DNA from: Rhodamnia argentea
Lineage: Eukaryota; Streptophyta; Magnoliopsida; Myrtales; Myrtaceae
Reading direction: 5' to 3'
Assembly: GCF_020921035.1 (NCBI RefSeq)
Contig: NC_063154.1
Span: forward strand, 6,634,001 to 6,698,000
Length of the DNA: 64,000 bases
Shown in pieces: positions 1 through 12,600 of the stretch (the stretch's first letter is position 1; each line of letters opens with the position of its first letter). The notes beneath the pieces are model-generated. The model saw only the letters and a program-made list of their open reading frames with translations, ran no database searches and was not told the origin of the DNA. A program made the translations under genes and the position numbers.

Positions 1-1204
1 GACAGACGGGCATTTCATCGAGCATGTTATGTGCGACATAAAAACGACTAATCCGGGGGCATTTTGAGCGAGACCAAAGCATATAATCACTCAAATGAGG
101 TATGATAAAGATGGAAACATGTATAGAGGGGTTGGTTTGGTCCCGTTTGGCCTGAAAGTCAAATGGGACCAAATCGGGTAGAAAGCTTAATACCAGTCAC
201 AGGCTGGTCACGAAGGGTATTCGCACTACCTTTTCGGGCAACTCCGGCGATGATAGGAGGTGGGGGATGGCTCGATGCGTAGCTGAAGTGTAGGAGAAGC
301 TTCAATGGGGGGTGGGTGTCTCCAAAAGCCTCCCAGTTTGCTCGATATTCACTCTCAAAAACCCCCTCACAATCAGCCCAAGGGCTTGCGAGTTCCAGTT
401 ATCAGGTCGCGTTTTTTCGTCCAATCGTGAAAAACTCTCCGTCCAATTTTTTTAAGCTCGCCCCTCCCTCATGAGAGACATAGGAGAGGCCATGATGAAC
501 GAAAGTGGTAATGATGATAGAAGAATCATGATGAAGAAAGAAAAAGGTGATGATGAGAAATGGGTGGCAATGATGAATGTCCCTTCCCCTTTTCTTTCTC
601 TTCTTCAACCGAAAGAAAGGAAAAAATTCCCTCAGATTCTCCTACAGTATCTCTTTCTTTCTCTCTTTTTTTTTTTTTTATGTTTATGCCTCACCTTTCA
701 GCGCATGATGGTTACTGCTAGTCCGTTCGTCGCTCATTTCTATACTGTTGCAAATGCAATGCATGCTAAAAATAAATATGTGAGATGATTTTTATTTAGA
801 ATCGATATTAGTTCCAATTTTTATGTAGAAATAATTGACATAGATTAGTCAAAATTTAGGTGTCAACAGTCATATACCCAGTCACTCCAAAATAAATATA
901 CACAACTAGGCCTAAAAAAAACTTAAAAGTGAATCCTTAACATAAAATGAAGAAACCCACTACTGATATTGATATATATATATATATATATATGATAATT
1001 TATCATATGTATACAAAAATATACATTTAATAAGTAACGTCTCAACATGTCGTAATTGTCTATTCTTTTTAGAAATGGCGTGTCGGCGTGTCATGCGTAC
1101 GCGTGTCGATGCTACTTGGATCAGCACCAACCATGTCACGTCGTGCTACGTTGCATGGGCGGCGATGGCTAGCATTGATGTAAACAATTATTGCAATTCT
1201 TTTT
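1..1204. other. Intergenic DNA, no gene recognised
   Basis: No convincing coding region is seen on either strand. The longest frames (for example 471-788) are compositionally biased and have no family resemblance or splice context. There is a pyrimidine/T-rich stretch near 655-680 and a short (TA)n microsatellite at about 972-993. The rest is AT-rich sequence of the kind that fills the other intergenic parts of the window. Confidence 0.6.
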
Positions 1205-1430
1205 TTGGAAAAATCCATCAAAAATCCTAAATTATACCTATTGTGACACATTTACTCTAATTTTTTTTGTGACTCAAAAAACCTCAAACTTGTATGCATG
1301 GACACATTTACTTTTTTTTTTTTTTTTGTGACGCCAAAAACCTCAAATTTATACCCGTGTGAAAAATTTACCTCAAATTATTTTTCTACCATGCCAAAAA
1401 TCCAACATGCGACGCATTTACCTCAAAGTT
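1205..1430. repeat. Diverged array of a ~57-bp repeat (gtgacacatttacc...caaactt family)
   Basis: A motif of roughly 57 bp recurs about four times. It reads approximately 'tgacacatttac', a T run, 'tgtgac..caaaaa', then 'cctcaaacttgtat'. The same family forms larger palindromic arrays at 50074-50515 and 62385-62830. Here only one orientation is visible, so this looks like a half element or a decayed copy. No coding capacity is seen. The similarity between the three sites is direct; the class of element is not known to me. Confidence 0.6.
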
Positions 1431-1889
1431 CCAGCTGCCAAGGTAGTTGAACCTTTGGCTTGGTCTGCAGGGGCGGCTGCCATGGCGAGCTTAGGAACTG
1501 TGAACTTTCCCGGGAGTCGAGTGGCAGAAGTCATTGGACTTTGAGTTCACCGGGAAAATACAGGAGAATGAAAGCTGAAGCTGATAACGTCTGTAGCATT
1601 TGCATTGCTAGCCAGTTTTTTCATGATCAGTCATATATAAATAGGGCTTTTGCCCCAGAAAAATGTTAGAGATAACAAAAAAGATGAATAAATTCACATT
1701 AAAGTTACTTGCCAGCATAACATCATCCGTTTCTGTCAAGGTTTGAGATGTTCCTGGAAACATGTTTTAGTTAATTTTCTGCCAAAAGCATAAGAATGAA
1801 AATGGGAGGAGAAGATTAATTAGGTCTTTATTTGAGGAAAGAGAGCAACCTTTCCAATACCAAAGCAGATCCTCCGGGCAAAACAATTA

Positions 1890-2422
1890 GGCTGCGTTTG
1901 ATTGTCCGTATAAAACTCGGGATAGGATATGTTTTATCTTATCCCGTGTTTGGTAGGTATCCCGAATAGTATAATATCGGATATAGATGGGATATAACCC
2001 GGATAAAAAAATCCGAGGGAAGGGGGTAGGATAAGGTCGGATAGGATTTCTCTTATCCGTCATATAAAAGCTAACTTTTAGAATGATGACAACTTTCTTG
2101 TCACATTTGTTTCTATTTTCATTTTTTTTTTATTTTTTTTGCAAAGAGGTTTGAAAATCTAATAAAACGTGTATATTTTCAAGTTTTTTTATGTATGAGA
2201 ACGTTATTTTTATAGTAATAAGATCGGAATATTTCATAAGCATCACGTAGGGGCATATATGTCCTTTATATTGATATATAGTTTCTACCAAATACGGGAT
2301 AAGATAAGATATGAGAATATCCGACTTTAAATCCATGATTCACCAAACAGTGGATAGGATATGGCCAAATCCCTAAATTTCTTATCATATCCCGATCAGA
2401 AATCCCGACGACCAAATGCAAG
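1890..2422. mobile_element. MITE-like inverted repeat next to the 3' end of PHYLLO
   Basis: The left end (ggctgcgtttgattgtccg, from about 1891) and the reverse complement of the right end (cttgcatttggtcgtcggg, to about 2422) are imperfect terminal inverted repeats. Sub-terminal blocks are also inverted: 'cttatcccgtgtttggtag' near 1938 matches 'ctaccaaatacgggataag' near 2286. The ~530-bp AT-rich element has no coding capacity, which fits a non-autonomous DNA transposon. I could not find a clear target-site duplication, so the superfamily is unassigned. Its right end lies only about 64 bp beyond the PHYLLO stop codon, so the PHYLLO 3' UTR probably runs into it. Confidence 0.55.
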
Positions 2423-2485
2423 AAGAACTTACACAAGGCAAGGAACCCAAAGAAACGGAGAGGTCTAGTTGACGACCTTCCTGTT

Positions 2486-2752
2486 TTAGTCTTTGAACTC
2501 TTCATTTACCCTTGTCAAGAACATTCTCAATGCCCGAGCGACGGCGAGAGGGTTCTCCAAATGGGCGGCATGTCCGCTCCCGGGAACTTCGACGATCTCG
2601 CAGCTAGAATCTGGCGAGCCATCTCCGACTTCTCTATTGTGGCCAATTTCATCAAACATTTTTCGAGCAATTGCCTTGAACTTCGCGTCACTTTCCCCCA
2701 CAACAAGCAAAAGAGGAGTCTCGCAGCGCTTCAAGTCTTCCCAAAGTGACCT

Positions 2753-2793
<41 letters not shown>

Positions 2794-3692
2794 CGGGGGC
2801 GAAAACATCCAATTTGCAAATGCCGAGCTTATAATTAGTCAATACGGTCTATGAACAAAAACAGCAATGAACTAAAATTGTTCTGTTAGGTTTGACCATG
2901 AAAAGAATGAAGGAAACTCACGGTTGCCGCCCAATGCTCAAATCAGACAGAGCTTTTGCAAGACCATGTACATCCTTGTGCTGTAAGCGGCTTGAAACTA
3001 TCTTCTGAAAATGTGGATGGTTCCTTAAGCTGTCAAGTAGAACACATACATAAGTGAGCGTCGATTCAAGTGCAGTAATACTTTTGACTGAACAAGCATG
3101 AATCCTGAGTTGATTAACAACTTGGGGATCCAGAATACCTCTTCCACAGCTCTCCTTCATACCAAGAATCGAGAAAGACTGGTAAGCCATATGTAACGAG
3201 AATTTGTGCTCTGTTATCGTCTTTAGCACGGCGAACTGTTCTTGCACTGGCATTTTTCAACCCAGGGCTACCAGATACTATAGCAGCACCTTTAATCTTC
3301 ATAACAAAGTTTCTACTTAGTTAGCTACGTTAATCAGATGCATCATGCATTCATCAAATAGTAAATCAGCATTTTGACCATGCGGAACCTACCTTGTCAG
3401 TAAATTTCAAGGTCATATACAATGATATCCTTGCTCCCATCGAGTATCCGATAAGAATAATCTTCTTAGAAGTTATCTGTTGTAGTAAGTTGCATAACAC
3501 ATCTGCAACAATCTCAATAGACAGTCTTGGTTTCTCAGCTGCTTCCTCAGTCGCACAAGATTGGCCAACTGAATTCCCATGGCCAGGAAGGTCGATCGAA
3601 ATGCATCTAGCTGATCCTGAAATGGCCTTCATTATTGGTATCCATTCTTCGCAAGTTCCTAGAAAACCGTGAAGGAACACAAGTACATTGTC
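2486..3692 (-). other. PHYLLO MenH-type alpha/beta-hydrolase domain (exons 25-28)
   Basis: This module corresponds to SHCHC synthase (MenH), which removes pyruvate from the MenD product. Visible motifs are the oxyanion-loop HGFLG (around residue 1505), the nucleophile elbow GYSMGA (Ser ~1581), a GESD strand-turn (Asp ~1707) and [11 protein letters not shown] (His ~1746). These give the expected Ser-Asp-His triad in order. The module ends at the stop codon, so it is the C-terminal domain as in other plant PHYLLO proteins. Confidence 0.9.
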
Positions 3693-6600
3693 CTGCTGCA
3701 GCATTTGGCACATTAACATTGGATTAATAAACAATGAGGCTGCCTAGAACGCAGCTACATATCTCATTATCTTAGAGTGCCAATAGCTAGAGATCAATTT
3801 TTTCCCCGTCACACTTGAGCCACTTCGCTAAGATTTGGTATCAAATGACAGAAAGAAACAAAAGTAGAGATAAGAAATTAATTTTCTCTTACACGTGAGA
3901 TGTCAGCTAGCACCAGATTACTGTTCAAATAGTTTCATCTTTCAAGTTTGATAATTTTAAGATACTACCAGTCTTTCTCAAATTATTACAGAGGATGATG
4001 TTCAAACATGGAGAAAATCACATGCACCTGAGCGCCACGAATATGCACCCGCATTTGTCGTGAAAACATCAATGAGATACTTATTGATACCAAGTATCTC
4101 ACCTATGAGATGTTCTTTTTAACATGATTGACAATGCCAAGCACACAAGGAACAAATATGCAGCAAAATAGCGTAATAATCACAGACGACGACAATCAGA
4201 AGAAGACTACATATGCTCGTGCAGTGAAAAAGTTATCATCATGTGTATATCCAGTTGTCAATCAGAAATATTTCAGGGATACTTACAGTTTCTTGCCCAA
4301 CTTCCATCGCATTGATTGAATACTGATGGCTGTTCAAGTTCACCGTCAAGTTGTATCTACGGACTTCCTCATCAGTAGATTTTCTAACTATAACCTTGTC
4401 ATTGACTTGAAAATTCTGAAGCAGTCTACTAGCATGAGCTATATCCGCCTCTACGCACTCACTAATTGGATGATGAGAAATCTTTAGAGGATTAGTTGTC
4501 ACATCATCTTTGAGCCACTGATAAGTCCCAAGACCATGTGCGATGGGTGGATCAACTTTGTGGTTTCTCGTTTTGAGTAACTTTGCTTGATGCAGATCAA
4601 TATAATGGGAAAACAAAATGTATGCTGATAAACCCACACCACTTTCGAAGGTAGAGCTCACGACAGCCATCTTCTCCAGATGCTGAGCCCACCAAGCGAC
4701 CGTAGCTGATGTTTCAAATCCACCAAGCACACTTGGTTTAAGGACCTGTGAGACGTGCATAAAATAAACATGAAATCTTTCAAAAGGCCTTGCATAATAT
4801 TTAGTCTTTTCTGAGCTTTCCCATCATAGTTTAGTACTAGATGAATACTTGAGCAAATAAAAGGGCTTCCAGCCTGAAAAACACTTACGACAGCAACTAT
4901 TCCTGGGTGAACATAATCGGCAAGCATCTTGAGAGGGTCTTGTCGACAGTGATCGATAGTCTCATCCAGCGCAACGGATAATCCACTCTCTTCGCAGAAC
5001 TTTACAATATCACGTTCATCCCGGACAGGTTCCTACATGGATGAGAAGGACCAGATGGGGGCAAAAAAACCGCCTTAGTAACTGGTCAGTAAAGATCTTG
5101 ATCCAAAATTATAAAAGAGGTTGCTGTACACTCATGAAAAAGGGTCTCTGCAGTTTTATCTCAAGTGTTGTCCAACATTTCTGCCATTCAACTCTATTCA
5201 AAAGCACTTGCTTCTGCCCATTCAAAAGAAGCCACTGTGGCCACCATTGAAGTGACAATATCACTGACATCATTACCTCAATATACTGCAAATCACAGTT
5301 TTTAACAGAAGAGGAAAATCGGATTGCTTCTTCGTAAGTCCACTTCCTATTGGCATCTGCACGGAGTTGAATCTTGTAGCCAACCTTCTTTCTCACTTCC
5401 TGTATAATTATAGCATCTTGAATTGGATCTGCCTGGCGTGCTACCTATGTGTGAAAAAACATTGTAAACACCGACATAATTAATGGTATGCCACTAGAGC
5501 AAAGTCCTAAAAGAAGGTCAGAACAATGCAATCATCAAAAAGCTAATAGGTGACGGTCTGATGCTTTAAAATAGGATGATGACATAACGGAGCTAGGACT
5601 GTATGGGTGCCTTATATGTATATGGGCCGGAAATGCAGCAACTGACTATTCAAGGGGTATGACCTATCTCCATCAACAATAATGGCTTGACTGAAGCTAT
5701 TAATAGATAGCTAAACCCTTTATTGTCTCTATTCATGGTTATCGGCTGCCTCTTTCTCTATTTGAAAGGAGCTAGAGTTGATAAAGATCAACATCAACTT
5801 TGGACTAACCATTTGCCACGTGGTGAACTGGGTAAATAAAAGTCATGATCAGAATAAAGGAAATTTGGGGGATTGAAGTGATTCTCCTGTCCTTGGTTCG
5901 AGTCCAGCTCGTGACAAGGCCCTTGTATAGCTATAAAAAAAAACAAAGGACTTTCTTCTTGTAAATACATTAATAGACAATGATATGGATCGTAAATACG
6001 AAGTAGGGAATCCGGTCTTACACGTTGTTTTATTCCTTCAGGAATTTAAGGCTGTGAAAGATAGACTTGAAAGACTGATCGAGATCAATCTATTCATAGC
6101 GCTACCTTTGCATATAGCCATAAGGCCAATCTAGGGCACCAAGCCCACGTAAAAGTGCGTCAGCTATGAGTTAAGTGAAGGAGCGGGCCACTATCCAAGA
6201 CAGACTAGGTTGGATCTGTAAGACCCCCCTAGTCGACAACTTTTAATTTATTATGAGCCAAAATGATGGATTCAATAAGTTCTTGCCAATAACCATGAAA
6301 TGCAACTGTCGAAAGATGGATCAACCAAATTTCACAACGAGCAAAAAAAAAATAATACTTTTGATGAATCCAACTTACTTTCAACTTTATTGCTGTAAAT
6401 CCCTCCTGAACAAGCATACTAGCAACTTGAGCCACCTCTTCAGGAGTCCCATGTGGATCAAGTAAAGCACATATCCTGACACCCTGTGACTTCTCAGATA
6501 CTACATCTCTATTTCTATGGCAACTGAGTATGCTTGACAAATTAGAATCTTGTTTTCCTGCAATGGCATTGAGCATTGCCATTTCCAGACCACATCTGAC

Positions 6601-9600
6601 ACTTGGAAAGATTGAACATGGCTGTAAAAAAATGAAGAGATTAGTGATGTCAAAATGTTCAAAATTAGGGAGTTTTACTTCAATATATTAAAAGTAATTC
6701 GCCTCTCCCTTCTTATGCATTAACAGCCCAGGCCCTAGACATACCGATACTAAATGGAACCACCACACCTACCATAATTCCCAATTCGCTCCTTATCCAA
6801 GAAGAGTATGAACCCTTGAGTGTAGGAAGCATATAATTAATCTTAGCTCCTTTCATCACATGGATCAGAAACCGAAGCTGCTCTTCTACATCTTGCAGGT
6901 TTTCTTCGTGAATTTCAAGAGGTGCAATCTGCCAAGATAACAAACCAATTTACTTTTGGACATCAATAGTAAAAAATTCACCCTAAACCGTGAAGTCCAA
7001 TAAATCAACATCAGAGTCTATTATGTAAGGGTGCACATGTAGTTGTTTCGCAAGATGTTGACTTTTATGTGTTTTCATTAGGATTATTGATGATGATCAA
7101 AGGAATAACCCTCTTGGTATTGATTTGTACGAACATTCCGAGAAAATACAGATAATAGCCATAAGAATGCCTCAAAGCATCCAACCACCTTCCCGCAACA
7201 ATTTGAAGATGACTTGACATACTTTAAGCCTTCCAGAAGGCAAATCAGGCTAACATAATCCCAGTTGGGTGGGATATCGGCTGAACCTGCTCTGCATTAT
7301 TAACCTGTTATTTCTATGGAGAAGAATGAACTTGGATGCATTGATAGGTCAGTAGAACTCACCTCTCCAAGGCCGACGATACCATCTTCAAGATACAAAT
7401 GTAACAGAAAGCCCTCTCTGTATAAAGTTGCACAACCGGGATCAGCTGAAGTGGGTGGCGCCACCAGCGGAATTCTACCACCAAGAATTTAAAACAGTGA
7501 CAGCAAATAGAGCCTCCATAGTCAGCAGAATTAATCTCATACTAGGGACTCAAAGTGAAGCCTGACCTGTACATGGAGAATTCCACCCTGAGAATTTCAC
7601 AAAACAGGAACTGAGGTGAAAATGAAACAGAGCCTGGTGCAGAAACCTTCATAAGGATACGTAAAGCATCATTTGCTGCTTGTGAAGCAAACCTTCTCAA
7701 AGAACTGACAGGGCACAAGATACATTAGTAAAGGGAAATAGGAGGTCTAGGTAATGAAGGATATAAATCTAACAGCAAAGAATCTAATAACCTGTGAGCA
7801 AGTGCATTTGCTTCAATGTAGCTTTGGACTTCAATGACACTATCCATTCTTTCATAGTCAGATTTGTTTAGAGCCTCTTGAAATTGTTTCTTCGTGTGCA
7901 CCAGGGCATGCTTCACGCTGCATAAGTTTTCTTTAGTTGAAAGAAGCAACGATGAAACTCATTGTAACTGCTACGAACAGGAAAAGAAAATAGTTCGCAA
8001 CAATGTCCAGTGTGGAATTTGGAATGGCTTCCCAAGTAGGGGTAGGTAATACATATACAACATTGGCTCTGGCTCGTTTTTGCTGAAAAATGTCTGTTAA
8101 TTATCTTATTTATTATGCAAAGCATGAAAAGTCCCACATACATATTTGAGTTCATCCAAGTAAGACGGATTGTTTTCTCTTGTCTATTGGCCCAAGACAG
8201 AATGCACTTAATACTCTGTCGGATATTTAACGTCATCATCACAGGCATTGTTGCATGCATCTAAGCATGATGATCCTTTCCAGGGTTTTCAATACTAGTA
8301 ACCAAATCACCTATCTTTTAAAAAGCACTTAAGTCGCCTCAAATTTTATCCCTCAAAGCGCATCTAAGAAGGCAAGAGAGTAGTTTGTGACTGTTTTATA
8401 ACAGAGAATTGCTTTCAGCAGAATCTGATTTAAAACTAGTTAATGTCACCCAAAACCCCCTTTTTTCTATTTCACAATTTGGTAAAATAAGTAAATTCTC
8501 CAGCGAGTAAAGACATAGTGGCATTAATTTTCTTAAAGTCAAGAGGAGCTTCTGATGAAAATAACTAAGAGCAGCATCTTGATGATTCAAAAGCAACTGC
8601 TAAAAACAACTTGTTCCTCTGTTTCTGCCAAATTGTATGTACCATATGACTCATTCAAACAATCAATTCGCAAATTGCTGCTAATGTTGATTTATGTAGA
8701 GCACGCATGGGTTTAGTAAAAGTTCCATTCCATCCTCGCCTTTTTTAGGCTGTGTGTGTGGCACGTGTCATTCTTTTAGTCTGGTTTTCTTCATACCCTT
8801 TTGTCTTTTCAGGGCCAAACTCTTCATGCCCACTTGATTATAAAAAGAATAGAGGAAACATCTTTATTTTTTGGATCATACTAGTTTTGACAGTCTACCT
8901 AGCAGTACAACTTTGCAAACTTCACATTTTCATTAGCACATTTTTTTTAGTACACCTGGAAGAATTTTGTAGAAAATGACAACCCATCAAAACAGCAGTT
9001 TCAGTGACAACATTATCAACAAAACTCCGAAATGACGAATGCAATAGCACCAGAGAAGAGCCAAAATTATAAATCATTATCAATTCATACTAGAAAACAT
9101 ACTTGATACACTCCACTTGGAAGGTTGAGAAATTACCCATGAGCAAGGCACAGCTTTCTAATTGAGACGTTATGGGAAGTGTAGAAATACTTATCCAGCA
9201 CTTGAGGATCAGCATTATTTGCAATAGGAAGGAGACTGAAAATTGCACCACCATGATTGTTTATGGCAATAATTGTCATTGGTTTTCTTGATGTCCTTCA
9301 AAAACAATATGTTTCATAAAAGATCGGAATATAGCAGGTTCAGTGATAAGAGGACCAGTTATACAAGGGAGGAAAACACTAACACATTACAGGTTGTGAG
9401 GGAAATACAGACAGAACCAATACATGCTAACCCAATTGCAAGAAGATGACCAAACATTTCATAAGTAAGAGAAAGCTGTTACCTTTGGCTCAAAATTGCC
9501 AAGCCATTTGTATCATGAAGGAAAGAAACATCACCAATTAGACAAACTACCTAAAAAATTCACAGATGCAAAAACATCAACCAAACAAATCAGGTAGATG

Positions 9601-12600
9601 AAAACCAGTAACAACATCATAAACACCAACCGAATGGATTGTATCCATAACATAATATTGGCACCCTTGACATTGTGAAAAAATGAAAACCCAAAAACGA
9701 CAAGCCTGTTTTCATAAAACACACACACACACAGAATACTAGCTAGCTGCTCAAAGTACAACATGATTAATACATATGTGACAAAACATAGATGAACAAG
9801 TGAAGTTAATCTTCAACTAAATATTCAGGAGAAAACTGTAATGACAACTTTTGAACAGTTGGCTTGCAAATACGTAATCTAGGAAGCATGCTTTCAGATA
9901 ATAAGTGTATGAACAGCATAATTAACTGCTAAATCTATCAATGTAGTCAAATGGCCTGCATTGGGGGACAGATGCATCTTCTCTGTGCATAAGATTGAGT
10001 ACTGGAGCATGAATTCCATACCTCACTCCCTATTGAGGAATACTCTAGTCACTTAATCTAGAGAACTTTTGCTTTTGAGCAGCTAACTATTCAGCCAATG
10101 GTGAAAATTGCTCTCAAAGCTCCAGGACAAAGAGGTTGAACAAATGGCTTTTAGAAAACTAGGAAAAAGGATTTTGCATTTTTCCTTTTATTAAGAGACA
10201 AACCATGTTAAAGTATTTCAAGCAAGAGTGAGGAATATAATCATAGCGCAGCAGCTAAATGGCCATGGCCTAAAAGTTCCTGATTACTTACTCGTTTGTT
10301 GCTACCAAGAGCAAAGCCCACAGCTGTACTAAGTAAACCATCAATGCCGCTAGCTCCTCTATTTGCAGCTATTCGTATCAGCTGATACTGTAGTCTTGCA
10401 TTGAGAAGCATCGAAGTGACTGTGTCAGTAAAATTTGTCCGACTCTGTCCATACATGTCCATATCCCGAATTACCATGCTGTTTCCAACAAATAGAGCTT
10501 TCGCAGGTGAGAGTGTTTTTGAAATCACACAAGCAACTTGAGGTTCGGTTAAAGAGTGTTCAGCATCAACTTGAAAAGATAACTCCCGTGCAACCTGTGG
10601 AATAGGAGGAAAAGGCAGGCAAGGAGACAAATTTAAATTAAAAGGCGAAAGAGCACTTAGTTAAATAGGGACAGTGTACTGGGCAGTAGAAAACTATTTG
10701 GTATAGACAGTATAAATAAAAAAAAACAAAGATTATTGAGAAAATACAGTGATATAAGTAGAATAAGTTGTGCAATCAGTTGAACTAGACATTCAACAGT
10801 TACGCAGTTTTATTTTTCCAGCTGCTAGCTTGATGGATGATAGCTTTTGTCCAGTAATACATAACATTTTATGTTAAAGATATATTTTTTTGGAATTAAA
10901 CCAACATTAAGCAGTAAATAAGACTAAGAATTTCCAGATGATCAAAACAAGTGGAGCACCATCGACATAAATTCTTTACCATATTGTTTAGAGCTTGTAG
11001 ATAGTCACTCCATGTACTGCTTCTGTATAGAAAGTGACCTCTAAGAAGGACATCAACAAATCCAACGATGGAACTCTGGATCCTGTGCGTTATCATGTGT
11101 GATGGGTCATGGCGACATGGATGTTCATCAACCATCATATACAAACGCGGGGGAGAATTCTCTAGCATTTGAGCAACTCTTTTGCTTGTAAGTTTACTTC
11201 CAATCTGTAGATAAATAGAAAGTAAGGCAAAGATAAACATGGAATCAGCATTTAAAGAACGCTTCAAAATCAACATGAAACAACAAGATGTGAATAAGTT
11301 CCCAAGTTCTCTCACTTCCATGTAGCTTACCCAGGAAATGACTCTCTGCCTCCATATATTTTCTTTTCTAGCTAACTGTAACAAGACTTAACCACTATTC
11401 CAACAGAAAGCATCCCCAAAAGCAAGAGAATACTTCAGAAAGGATTATATAGATTAGCCATATGTGAGTACAGCGTGAGTATTGCACAGTACCAAGCACT
11501 GTATATCCAACGATTGTCTACCAAATAATAGTGAGATCATGTGCGTCTAGCCGTAACAACAAACCATGCATACCTGAATTACCACATCAACCTGCATCCA
11601 ATTTTTGAAGGAATCTGAGATCAGAGCATGATCAAGATGATCTAGAAACAAAATGTTCTCCACAGATGAAAGCCTTCTTAACCTTAAACCAGATAATATG
11701 TCAGCTACAACAGGCCAACAAAGGTGCTTAGCCAAGAGAAGAGCTGCCCATATATCATCCTCTGAGTGAATTGCACAAAGTAATAGAAGCCCTCTGTCCA
11801 AAGCTTGAATTGACTTCAAAATCTCTTCCATTTTACGTGTAGCATCAGCGTTTAAGTGGTAATGTTGCACTTGGATATACTTAGTGAATGGTTCAGCATT
11901 GGTCATCCAAAGATCTAACCCATTCAAACAGCTAAGCATCCACTTCTCTGGTCTTCCATCTGGAGGTTCCCGAAAAGGACAGTTAACATGAACAGGGCCA
12001 CACGGCGCAGAGGTCGCCCAATGCACAGCAGAATCAAGTGTTGTAAGTGCCATTCGTGCAGGAATACGATCACTCGGCACAGGAAGACTGAAGAAGTACC
12101 TCACAAAAGAACCAAAATGGTTTACCTAGTAAAGAAATTTAGGAGTGATTCACGAGAATGCACAGTATAATTTGATGTTCACAAGTACATCAAGTATTGC
12201 CAAATCAAGTCGTATTACAGTGATTGTTTAAATTATACCTGATTGATTGATTGGTTTGCTCCAACATCCTGCAGCTCTGGAGGACGGTCTGCACTGAGTA
12301 ATAAAAGAGGCATAAAATCTTGACTCGCCTCCACAACCTGTGTCAAGATAGACATCATGATATAATCAAAAACTGAGAACATTAATTACAACTGAATAGC
12401 ATCAATAATCAACTTTCTAAGAAAATGGTGTTCAAAGGTAGCAACTATGCAAATCCAGAACACCGAAGGAAACCAAAGTTGACTACGATACAACCCAGTT
12501 AACTCCGAGGGAAAAGGAAAACCTTTCTTTTAAGTGCTAACAATTGAAATTGTGCTGCGGACATCATTTTCCTGGAAGTTCAGACAAATTGTTCTTGCGC

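Noticed and set aside
4128-4319. Short plus-strand frames over PHYLLO introns
   Set aside because: They lie antisense to introns and exon edges of PHYLLO and are explained by chance.
5860-5945. A tRNA-like B-box (ggttcgagtcc) followed by an A-rich tail in PHYLLO intron 21
   Set aside because: No acceptor stem, D-arm or anticodon arm could be folded, so it is not a tRNA. A SINE is possible, but no A-box or target duplication was found.
9717-9734. A (CA)n run in PHYLLO intron 14
   Set aside because: It is a short microsatellite far from splice sites, with no indication of function.
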